Source: Methanosarcinales archaeon (GTDB lineage Archaea > Halobacteriota > Methanosarcinia > Methanosarcinales > Methanocomedenaceae). Taken from it: 5,242 bases of DNA. A program made the position numbers and the translations under genes. The notes beneath the pieces were generated by a model. That model saw only the letters and a program-made list of their open reading frames with translations, was not told the origin of the DNA and searched no databases. Below, in pieces: positions 1 through 5,242 of this stretch (the first letter of the stretch is position 1; each line of letters opens with the position of its first letter). Location of the stretch: the NCBI GenBank assembly GCA_023136155.1, contig JAGLRT010000153.1, positions 1 to 5,242 on the forward strand. Reading direction: 5' to 3'.

Positions 1-489
1 CTTGATTTTTTCTATCTGCCGATAAAAGCTCTATTCCACAAATATTCCGAGACAGAAAAACTGGAAAAATGGATGGTCTCTCTCAAGAACATGGCGCACA
101 AATCTGCATTTATAAAGACGAAACACCGTTTGCTACTTGCCCCTCATTGCATGCGGGCACTTGATTGTCCGGCAGCATCAACAAGGTTCGGTATCGAGTG
201 TACATCATGCGGGAAATGCATCTTTTCAGAGATAAAAAAAGACGCCAAACGGTTTAACTACGCCCTACATATCGTTGCAGGTTCCTCATATGTCAGGCAC
301 ATCATCAAAAAGGAATCAGCTGATGGCACACTTCTGTTAGCATGCAATTACGAACTCAACAAGGTCATGCGCTCTTTAAAGAATAAGAACATTGTGACGT
401 ATGGTATTCCACTTTTGAATGACGGTTGTTACGCTACCGAGTTGGATTACAATAAACTGATCGAAGAGATGGAATATTTTAGTGAATAG
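1..489 (+). CDS. DUF116 family cysteine-motif protein, 5'-truncated by the window edge
   Basis: The reading frame is open from base 1 to a TAG at 487-489 and gives 162 residues with no start signal, so the gene begins upstream. The first internal ATG, at 73, falls inside conserved sequence and is probably not the real start. The match to DUF116 rests on its cysteine pattern: PHC at residue 50, DCPA at C56, the cluster C67-x2-C70-x2-C73 (sequence CTSCGKC), then AGSSYV, a cysteine in LLLACNYEL (C115) and NDGC (C143). The family's function is unknown. The spaced cysteines suggest metal or Fe-S binding, which is inference. Members often carry N-terminal membrane segments; the missing 5' part would hold them here, and none is visible in the part present. 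The gene converges on the minus-strand PP-loop gene and is not in an operon with it. The family call is fairly secure. Confidence 0.82.
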   Translation, partial: LDFFYLPIKALFHKYSETEKLEKWMVSLKNMAHKSAFIKTKHRLLLAPHCMRALDCPAASTRFGIECTSCGKCIFSEIKKDAKRFNYALHIVAGSSYVRHIIKKESADGTLLLACNYELNKVMRSLKNKNIVTYGIPLLNDGCYATELDYNKLIEEMEYFSE

Positions 490-505
490 GGTACATCTCC
501 TGAAT

Positions 506-605
506 TATTATTGAATTTCGAGTCTCTTGAAGGGAACACGATGTATGTAATCTAAGTTTTCATGCGAAGCAAGGGATATTGAGTGACAGGCATGTATTAT
601 TGAAT
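506..605. repeat. 11-bp direct repeat pair TATTATTGAAT
   Basis: TATTATTGAAT occurs exactly at 506-516 and again at 595-605, 89 bases apart start to start, both in the convergent gap. No longer match extends from either copy and no transposase or target-site structure is present. In AT-rich sequence an 11-mer repeat in so short a gap is unlikely but not impossible by chance. It may be a remnant of a small duplication. Confidence 0.4.
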
Positions 606-608
606 GAA

Positions 609-619
609 CCCTCATAGGG
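609..619 (-). terminator. Possible weak terminator hairpin after the PP-loop gene
   Basis: CCCT at 609-612 pairs with AGGG at 616-619 around a 3-base loop. On the minus strand it lies 12 bases past the TAA stop, with a TTTT run just before it. The stem is only 4 bp and no T tract follows. Archaea can terminate at T-rich stretches without hairpins, so this is a weak call. Confidence 0.2.
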
Positions 620-630
620 AAAACGTACCA

Positions 631-2568
631 TTAAGTCGTATTCAAGTCTTGGGTCCGTGACTCCCCATCTCCAATCCTGCCCATATACCGTGTAACAACA
701 CACACTTCATCACACACCCCACAACTATTGCACCCATCCCCCACCTTCAAATGCCCATTCTCAAAACGAATAGCATTATTCGGGCATGCCTTCTCGCATA
801 TCCTGCACCCAGTACACTTCACACTCTTCATCAACTGCCGCGCCGCCATCTCAAAGAGCCCTTGAGTCGTCCCTCGGTCCCCCCCATTGACCTGAAAGGT
901 ACCATCCGCGTACAACTTAATACTCCCCTCCAGGGTCTGGACCACCAGTACACCCAATTCCTCAGAATAACGGACCTCGCCCAGCATTCTCATCATATCC
1001 GTGACATCCGGCAGCGTGACCCCCCTGGCACTCCCCTCGATACTATACCCCCCGGCCCTGCAAGGGGAGACACCTGAAACCACAAATATCCGGAAAGCTT
1101 CAATACTCGCATCCTGCTGGACAACATCAATACCCAATTGCTCAGCCAGCAACCGCATCTTAGGCGGATGCTCACGCCAGCGCCAGAACCCATGCTCAAC
1201 ATACCCGACAGGGAGCCCCCGGCTGTCAGCCCAGTCCCGCAAGTAGGTATCCCACCGATGGAACAGTTCAGGGTGCAGCTCAAGCATGCGCTGGTACTCT
1301 GCACCCAGGGCCGCGGGACACAACCAGCAGCCCACCCGTTCAAACCCCTCATCGTACAGGTGATTATATTCCAGCCCCCGCCAGTGGATATACAGCCACA
1401 CTTCAATGGCACGCCAGTCACGGATAGGATACACATTCACCTGGCCGGGCACCAAAGAATTTTCCTCCTTTGGCGGGATGCGGGCGCGACTGAATGATTC
1501 GTACCTGCGCTTGCCGTCCATGGTCAAATACTTCCCCTCTTCTGTAATCCTGCCAGCAGGGGAAAGTTTGCAGACCTTGCAACACCATCGGTAATCCTTG
1601 GCAGGGGGACCGAAGTTGGGCAGATGCATCCAGAATGCGTCCCCTGCATCCAGTTCAAGCAGGTCAATGTTATTGTCACTGCAAAACTTTCTCGCATATT
1701 TCACGGTTTCAGGGAATTCCAGGCCCGTATTGATGAAATATGCCTTTGGGCTGTGTTTCAGGGCGCTGCGGGTCAGGTCAAGCACAACAAGGCTGTCCTT
1801 GCCTCCGCTAAATGATACATATACAGGCCTACCCCGGTATTCCTGCTGGTTTGCCAAGCCCTTTATGGTGTTCATGGCGTTACGTCCCAGTTGTTTGATG
1901 GCAGGTGCATTGGCACTGACTACCTCGTCCATTGTGGGAACCGCCATCTTCAACCGGGCCCGGCCTTTACCAATCTTCCTGACCCTGACTGCAGGTACAC
2001 CTGCATGTCCCATATCTGCTGCATCCAGAAGAGCAGTACCAACACCGGTCATTTTACCATTCCTGATAATGACATCATCGCCCTTGCTGATATCATCCGA
2101 ACACCAATGTACCATATCAGAACCAACGCTCTTGCCATTAAGATGCCCCTTCACGTCAGAGAGTTCAATGGTCCGGGAGCGGGTATGCTGTGCAATGAGG
2201 GTGCCCCCATCCATTGAAAGGTCCAGGCGCCAGTCCAGATTCTTCAGGTCGAACCGTAGGATACCCAGCATCATCCCGTCCACAATCACCTGGTCGGTCT
2301 TGTCCTCGCCCCCGATCTTGTTCAACAGGATTATACGCTCGTTCAGCGGGTCGTTGCCGTAACTGTGGGTCAGGATATCATGCAGGATACTGCGCTCGTA
2401 GGGTGAGCAGAACCGCACATCTCCGGGCGGTCCCAGGTCAATGCGCTCACCTGTTGAATGGCATAATGTACACTTGATGTTGAGGAGCGGGAGATTGCAA
2501 TCAGGGCACCAGTGAATGAATGTGTCCCGATCCGGGTGGAAATTTTTTTGTTTGTACTGTTTGGTCAT
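631..2568 (-). CDS. PAPS-reductase-like PP-loop protein with zinc ribbon, PUA domain and C-terminal 2[4Fe-4S] ferredoxin domain
   Basis: This 645-residue protein belongs to the archaeal group usually labelled phosphoadenosine phosphosulfate reductase; the true substrate is uncertain. Domains in order: a zinc ribbon (C21, C24, C33, C36); a region to about 130 without recognised motifs; a PUA-like domain at about 131-205; a PP-loop ATP-binding domain with SFSGGKDS at 252-259; C329-C330 and C414-x2-C417, the CC...CxxC arrangement that holds [4Fe-4S] in APS reductases, with NHLYDEGFERVGC preceding the second pair; and two ferredoxin motifs, C585-x2-C588-x2-C591-x3-C595-P and C613-x2-C616-x2-C619-x3-C623. 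The ECG(I/L)H motif of true APS/PAPS reductases is absent; C503 in SPCRAGG is the only notable cysteine between the PP-loop and ferredoxin parts. The PUA domain suggests an RNA substrate, so RNA sulfuration or another nucleotide-activating reaction is possible (inference). It should be cytoplasmic; no signal peptide is seen. The ATG at 2568 is well constrained because an in-frame TAA lies five codons upstream (2583-2581). No Shine-Dalgarno is visible. Confidence 0.88.
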   Translation of the reverse strand: MTKQYKQKNFHPDRDTFIHWCPDCNLPLLNIKCTLCHSTGERIDLGPPGDVRFCSPYERSILHDILTHSYGNDPLNERIILLNKIGGEDKTDQVIVDGMMLGILRFDLKNLDWRLDLSMDGGTLIAQHTRSRTIELSDVKGHLNGKSVGSDMVHWCSDDISKGDDVIIRNGKMTGVGTALLDAADMGHAGVPAVRVRKIGKGRARLKMAVPTMDEVVSANAPAIKQLGRNAMNTIKGLANQQEYRGRPVYVSFSGGKDSLVVLDLTRSALKHSPKAYFINTGLEFPETVKYARKFCSDNNIDLLELDAGDAFWMHLPNFGPPAKDYRWCCKVCKLSPAGRITEEGKYLTMDGKRRYESFSRARIPPKEENSLVPGQVNVYPIRDWRAIEVWLYIHWRGLEYNHLYDEGFERVGCWLCPAALGAEYQRMLELHPELFHRWDTYLRDWADSRGLPVGYVEHGFWRWREHPPKMRLLAEQLGIDVVQQDASIEAFRIFVVSGVSPCRAGGYSIEGSARGVTLPDVTDMMRMLGEVRYSEELGVLVVQTLEGSIKLYADGTFQVNGGDRGTTQGLFEMAARQLMKSVKCTGCRICEKACPNNAIRFENGHLKVGDGCNSCGVCDEVCVVTRYMGRIGDGESRTQDLNTT

Positions 2569-2572
2569 GTGA

Positions 2573-2613
2573 TATGGTAGTTATTGTAAGTATTTACGTT
2601 TAAAACTACCATA
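2573..2613 (-). promoter_or_regulatory. 10-bp perfect inverted repeat at the start of the PP-loop gene, likely operator or leader stem
   Basis: TATGGTAGTT at 2573-2582 is the exact reverse complement of AACTACCATA at 2604-2613, with 21 bases between. Arm starts are 31 bases apart, about three helical turns. The near arm ends four bases before the ATG. The spacer, read on the minus strand, is AT-rich (TTTTAAAC, GTAAATA) and could hold the TATA box of a nearly leaderless transcript; the arms would then bracket the promoter as an operator. Alternatively, if the TATA box is the AATATTTATGG just upstream, the repeat would lie partly in the mRNA leader. The repeat is directly seen; its role is inferred. 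Confidence 0.5.
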
Positions 2614-2614
2614 A

Positions 2615-2630
2615 ATATTCAATCGAATAT
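2615..2630. repeat. Short inverted repeat ATATTC-n4-GAATAT
   Basis: ATATTC at 2615-2620 pairs with GAATAT at 2625-2630 around AATC. It abuts the outer arm of the longer inverted repeat and overlaps the alternative TATA-like stretch (AATATTTATGG on the minus strand). It may be a protein-binding site upstream of the PP-loop gene, but six-base palindromes are common in AT-rich DNA. Confidence 0.25.
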
Positions 2631-2633
2631 CCT

Positions 2634-2651
2634 TAACCAGTTTGATGGTTA
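2634..2651 (-). terminator. Weak stem-loop between ade and the PP-loop gene
   Basis: TAACCA at 2634-2639 pairs with TGGTTA at 2646-2651 around a 6-base loop, about 70 bases past the ade stop. It could be a transcript-end or processing hairpin for ade. No T tract follows it, so the call is weak. The rest of 2652-2720 shows no gene or clear signal. Confidence 0.2.
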
Positions 2652-2720
2652 GAGATACTGAAGATTGTTGTGTTTGGGCATCAATTTTCTTCGATCGGAT
2701 TATCTGATATTTTAAATGCT

Positions 2721-4454
2721 CTATCTCTCAAAGACATCGATCAATTCAAACTGGCCAACATCAAATAAACCTCGGTCGGTTAGCCGCAGTTCAGGAATCA
2801 CGGGCAGTGCAATGAATGAATGTGTAATGAATGGTGCAGGCAGTGTACACCCCATATCTCTGATGACACTATGGACTTCCTCAAGCTTCAATGCTACCTT
2901 TTTCAATGGCTGATTGCTAAGCAATCCGGCAAAAGGCAGCGGTAAACTATCTAATACCTGCCCGTCCTGCACCAACACGATGCCGCCCTTCATATCACGA
3001 ATGGTATTTGCAGCCAATGCCATGTCGGCATGATTAGTCCCGGTCACAACCACATTATGGCTGTCATGCCCGATACTCTGTGCAAAAGCACCTGATTTCA
3101 GGCCAAAACCCCTCACAAATCCCAGGCCGATATTACCATTTTTACCGTGACGCTCAATTACTGCCGTGCTCAGGATATCCTTCTTCACATCAGGCAGCAA
3201 TACACCAGTCCTGTCAGTGATGAGCTTTGAATTGTCCTTTTCTGTGAATATCTGGTCAGGAAATACCTTGATTATGTTCACCGAAACTTTGCTATCAGGA
3301 ACACCAATTATCTGCAGGTCTTCGGGTATTATCTCCCCGTACCTGATAGTATCGAACACAAAATCAGTATAGTCAAAGGCAGGTACTTGTGTATCCACCC
3401 GTTCACCGCCAACCATCACCGAATGTATCCTGAAACTCTCCAGGTCATCAAGAATGACCAGGTCGGCTCTGCGGCCAATACTGACAGACCCTACCAGGTG
3501 GTCAATACGGTAGTGTCGGGCCGTGTTTATTGTACACATTGACACCGCATCCAACGGGCTCAGGCCAAGGGAAATGGCCTTTCGCACAATCGTGTCCATG
3601 TAGCCTGCCAACAGATCCTCAGGATGTTTGTCATCGGTAACAAAGAATACATTTTCCAGCGACACGCCGTCCTCCAGCAAACGGGGCAGGAACATGTCCA
3701 GTGACTTTGCAGCCGACCCTTCCCTGAGCATCAGTTTCATACCCAACCGCAATTTCTCCAGTGCTTCATCGTAGGTGAGTGATTCGTGGTCACTGGAAAT
3801 GCCACCAGCCAGATAACCCCACAGGTCCGGACCAGTTAATCCGGGCGCATGCCCGTCCACTACCAACCCCCGGTCATGAGCCGCCTGTATCATGGCCATC
3901 TTTTTTGCATCGCCGTTCAATACGGCAGGAAAATCCATCACCTCGCCCAGCCCCACCACCATATCATTGTCCATAAGCAACCTGACATCAGACACGTCAA
4001 TGGATGCGCCTGCAGTTTCGAAAGGTGTGGCAGGTACGCATGAGGATACGGTAGCGAAGATATTCAGAGGCAGTGTTTTTGCCTCCTCAAGAATCAATTC
4101 GATGCCCCGCTTTCCAAGTACATTTGCTATTTCGTGGGGGTCGATAACGATACCGGTGGTACCGTGCTCCATTGCTTTTTTGGCGAACTGGGAAAGAGTG
4201 ACCATGCTGGATTCGAAATGTACATGCCCGTCCAGCAGGCCAGGGGAGACGATTCGGTTGTTTACGTCAATGATTTCAGTGCTGGTATCCTTCAGGTCCG
4301 ATACATCACTTATACCAATTATATAGCCTGATTTAATTGCGATATCTGCCTCGTAGACCTCTTTAGTGTTGACGTTCAATATCCGGGAGTTTTGCAGAAT
4401 AGTATCTGCCTTGATGTCTCCCTTTCCTGCTAAGATTTTTTCTGTCAGGTGCAT
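2721..4454 (-). CDS. ade: Adenine deaminase
   Basis: Adenine deaminase (EC 3.5.4.2) hydrolyses adenine to hypoxanthine and ammonia in cytoplasmic purine salvage. The 577-residue length fits the family and the protein looks complete. It has the amidohydrolase fold with a binuclear metal site. Visible motifs are PGLLDGHVHFESSM (metal ligands H77 and H79), HGTTGIVIDPHEIANV at 98-112, GLGEVMDFP with the likely bridging E170, VDGHAPG (H202), SDHES (H223) and FVTDDKHPED (D274). The segment GSVSIGRRADLVILDDL (322-338) is the usual return to the small beta domain. The C-terminal domain typical of Ade carries GHDSHN at 462-467 and LPLPFAGLLS at 504-513. All expected metal ligands are present. The ATG at 4454 begins MHLTEKILAG, a plausible family N-terminus; no Shine-Dalgarno precedes it. 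The TAG stop is followed two codons later by an in-frame TAA, so read-through as pyrrolysine would add only three residues. It lies downstream of guaAA on the same strand, a second purine gene. Confidence 0.95.
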   Translation of the reverse strand: MHLTEKILAGKGDIKADTILQNSRILNVNTKEVYEADIAIKSGYIIGISDVSDLKDTSTEIIDVNNRIVSPGLLDGHVHFESSMVTLSQFAKKAMEHGTTGIVIDPHEIANVLGKRGIELILEEAKTLPLNIFATVSSCVPATPFETAGASIDVSDVRLLMDNDMVVGLGEVMDFPAVLNGDAKKMAMIQAAHDRGLVVDGHAPGLTGPDLWGYLAGGISSDHESLTYDEALEKLRLGMKLMLREGSAAKSLDMFLPRLLEDGVSLENVFFVTDDKHPEDLLAGYMDTIVRKAISLGLSPLDAVSMCTINTARHYRIDHLVGSVSIGRRADLVILDDLESFRIHSVMVGGERVDTQVPAFDYTDFVFDTIRYGEIIPEDLQIIGVPDSKVSVNIIKVFPDQIFTEKDNSKLITDRTGVLLPDVKKDILSTAVIERHGKNGNIGLGFVRGFGLKSGAFAQSIGHDSHNVVVTGTNHADMALAANTIRDMKGGIVLVQDGQVLDSLPLPFAGLLSNQPLKKVALKLEEVHSVIRDMGCTLPAPFITHSFIALPVIPELRLTDRGLFDVGQFELIDVFER

Positions 4455-4498
4455 AGCTGTGGTATTGGAGTTTATGAAGTAAGAATATTTCTATATCT

Positions 4499-4517
4499 GA
4501 TTGACTATAAATCAATC
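4499..4517 (-). promoter_or_regulatory. Candidate ade promoter: TATA-like element inside a 6-bp inverted repeat
   Basis: GATTGA at 4499-4504 and TCAATC at 4512-4517 are exact reverse complements flanking CTATAAA; on the minus strand the centre reads TTTATAG. If this is the TATA box, transcription would start about 26 bases downstream near 4482 and leave a leader of roughly 27 bases before the ade ATG. A second TATA-like stretch (CATATAAG on the minus strand, near 4530-4538) is an alternative. A repressor bound to the palindrome would block TBP, but this is inference. Confidence 0.35.
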
Positions 4518-4548
4518 TCTGTAAATACTACTTATATGTTCAACTAAC

Positions 4549-4576
4549 AGGGAACTATTCAGTGAATTATTTCCCT
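4549..4576 (-). terminator. Stem-loop abutting the guaAA stop codon
   Basis: AGGGAA at 4549-4554 pairs with TTCCCT at 4571-4576, and inside it ATTC (4557-4560) pairs with GAAT (4564-4567) around a 3-base loop, making a two-part stem with small internal loops. On the minus strand it begins at the base right after the guaAA TAA. This fits a 3'-end or processing hairpin, though no T tract follows (the next bases read GTTAGTTG). Confidence 0.4.
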
Positions 4577-5152
4577 TTACTTTCCACACACCCTGAAAAA
4601 GTTCTCCAGCAGCTCATCCCCTTTCTCTGTATGGCTAACTTCAGGATGCCACTGCACCCCGAACAGGGGCTTGCTCTTATGCCGCATAGCCTCGACCTCA
4701 CATACATTGCTACGGGCCAACTGGATAAAATCAGGCGGCAGTTTGGTGACTTCATCAGCATGTGATGCCCATACACTGGTGGTGGGACCAATTCCTTTCA
4801 ATATCGAATCTTCGTCCAGTATTTCCACCTGTATGGCAGCATATCCCCCTTTTTGCCCGGTAGCTATCTTGCCGCCGTATGCTCTGGCCATCAACTGGTG
4901 CCCCAGACAGATGCCAAGTATGGGCAGGTCCAGTTCCAGAACCATCTCCCCTGCCCGGCCTATACGGTCTATGGTGGGGCCACCGCTCAATATCAGGCCG
5001 TCGGGTTCCATGGCTAAAATCTCATCATTGGACAGGGTATTGGCAATGATACCGGTCTCCACATCCAGGTCCCGGACGGCACGGTGGATGAGGTGGCAGA
5101 ACTGGCCATGGTTGTTTATAACAAGGATTTTCAGGTCGGTCATATGTGGCAT
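4577..5152 (-). CDS. guaAA: GMP synthase glutamine amidotransferase subunit A
   Basis: This is the glutaminase half of archaeal two-subunit GMP synthase (EC 6.3.5.2). It releases ammonia from glutamine for the separate ATP-pyrophosphatase subunit, which converts XMP to GMP; that partner gene (guaAB) is not in the window. The 191-residue class I amidotransferase shows the whole catalytic set: the oxyanion region LILSGGP (53-59), the nucleophile elbow GICLGHQ with C82, and GVQWHPEVSHTEKG with H169 and E171. The length matches free-standing archaeal subunits, so it is complete and not a broken piece of a fused GuaA. Two starts are possible: the ATG at 5152 (MPHMTDLK) or the one three codons later at 5143 (MTDLKILV), which better resembles relatives I recall. 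Neither has a clear Shine-Dalgarno. It is followed after 122 bases by ade on the same strand, another purine gene. Confidence 0.95.
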   Translation of the reverse strand: MPHMTDLKILVINNHGQFCHLIHRAVRDLDVETGIIANTLSNDEILAMEPDGLILSGGPTIDRIGRAGEMVLELDLPILGICLGHQLMARAYGGKIATGQKGGYAAIQVEILDEDSILKGIGPTTSVWASHADEVTKLPPDFIQLARSNVCEVEAMRHKSKPLFGVQWHPEVSHTEKGDELLENFFRVCGK

Positions 5153-5156
5153 GTAG

Positions 5157-5175
5157 TTATCAGGGAAATTGATAA
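5157..5175 (-). promoter_or_regulatory. Inverted repeat just upstream of guaAA
   Basis: TTATCA at 5157-5162 and TGATAA at 5170-5175 are exact reverse complements with a 7-base spacer; outer TAG and CTA extend the pairing if two bases bulge. It ends four bases before the first guaAA ATG. It could be an operator or a leader hairpin. Six-base repeats at this spacing arise readily by chance in AT-rich DNA. Confidence 0.25.
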
Positions 5176-5215
5176 AACTATCTTTATTTTGGCATATAGA
5201 TTTGTTTTGGGACTA

Positions 5216-5223
5216 ATTTATAC
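5216..5223 (-). promoter_or_regulatory. Candidate TATA box for guaAA
   Basis: Read on the minus strand this is GTATAAAT, a reasonable archaeal TATA element. It would place the transcription start near 5193 and leave a leader of about 40 bases. CTATATGC at 5192-5199 is an alternative that would give a shorter leader. No experimental start is available from sequence alone. Confidence 0.3.
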
Positions 5224-5242
5224 AGATTTGGTGCAATTGTCA

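Larger units (their letters stand above)
490..630. other. Convergent intergenic region
   Basis: This 141-base gap lies between two convergent genes and should hold the 3' ends of both transcripts. I see no credible small gene: the only ATG-led frame near the middle (541) stops after four codons. It contains an 11-bp direct repeat and a short hairpin, listed separately. There is no long T tract for either strand; the longest are four T's on the plus strand near 557 and four T's on the minus strand near 620. Confidence 0.6.

Noticed and set aside
487..555. Possible pyrrolysine read-through of the DUF116 TAG, which would add 22 residues to a TAA at 553-555
   Set aside because: The DUF116 domain already ends normally before the TAG, and an open stretch of this length is expected by chance about a third of the time.
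993..1436. Minus-strand frame of 147 codons overlapping the PP-loop gene in another phase
   Set aside because: It overlaps the conserved frame on the same strand and its Gly/Cys/Ser-rich translation has no conserved motif.
1598..2362. Long plus-strand open frame (254 codons) opposite the PP-loop gene
   Set aside because: It lies wholly antisense to a well-supported conserved protein, its translation shows no recognisable motif and is rich in Ser, Pro and Arg as expected of a shadow frame.
2569..2720. Small RNA or small gene in the 152-base gap
   Set aside because: No start-led frame of useful length, no conserved RNA fold that I recognise, and the inverted repeats fit promoter or transcript-end roles as well.
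3892..4326. Plus-strand open frame (144 codons) opposite ade
   Set aside because: It is antisense to the most conserved part of adenine deaminase and is low in complexity, so it is a shadow of ade codon use.
2590..4529. Nine-base match AGTATTTAC / GTAAATACT between the gaps upstream of the PP-loop gene and ade
   Set aside because: The two copies are in opposite orientation relative to their genes and a 9-mer match between AT-rich gaps of this size is expected by chance.
4551..4574. GGAA...TTCC resembling an NrpR nitrogen-regulator operator
   Set aside because: The NrpR site has a 6-base spacer; here GGAA and the nearest TTCC are 17 bases apart and better explained as hairpin arms.
4671..5156. 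Plus-strand open frame (161 codons) opposite guaAA
   Set aside because: It mirrors the conserved guaAA frame and shows no family features.

Overview
The window looks like ordinary chromosome from a euryarchaeon, most likely a methanogen or methane-oxidising relative of the Methanosarcinales. This is inferred from three things: a free-standing glutaminase subunit of GMP synthase (the archaeal split form), a DUF116 protein, and a long PUA / PP-loop / ferredoxin fusion usually annotated as a PAPS reductase in methanogens. No gene has a convincing Shine-Dalgarno sequence. The gaps between genes are visibly AT-rich and the coding regions richer in GC.

Layout: positions 1-489 (+) hold the 3' part of a DUF116 cysteine-motif protein whose start lies outside the window. 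A 141-base gap separates it from three genes on the minus strand, so the first two genes converge. Reading the minus strand in transcription order: guaAA (5152-4577, GMP synthase glutamine amidotransferase subunit), ade (4454-2721, adenine deaminase), and a 645-residue sulfur-type PP-loop protein (2568-631). The gaps between them are 122 and 152 bases. Each gap contains promoter-like AT-rich sequence and inverted repeats, so three separate transcripts are more likely than one tight operon, although read-through is possible.

How the genes work together: ade (adenine to hypoxanthine) and guaAA (ammonia supply for XMP to GMP) both serve purine salvage and interconversion, and together would help move purines toward guanine nucleotides. 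The third gene has no obvious link to purines. Its PP-loop and CC...CxxC motifs resemble iron-sulfur APS/PAPS reductases, but it lacks the C-terminal catalytic ECG(I/L)H motif of those enzymes and carries a PUA domain that suggests an RNA substrate.

I found no mobile element, CRISPR array, tRNA, rRNA or clearly new system. The items most worth a second look are the domain make-up of the PAPS-reductase-like protein and a perfect 10-bp inverted repeat just upstream of its start codon.
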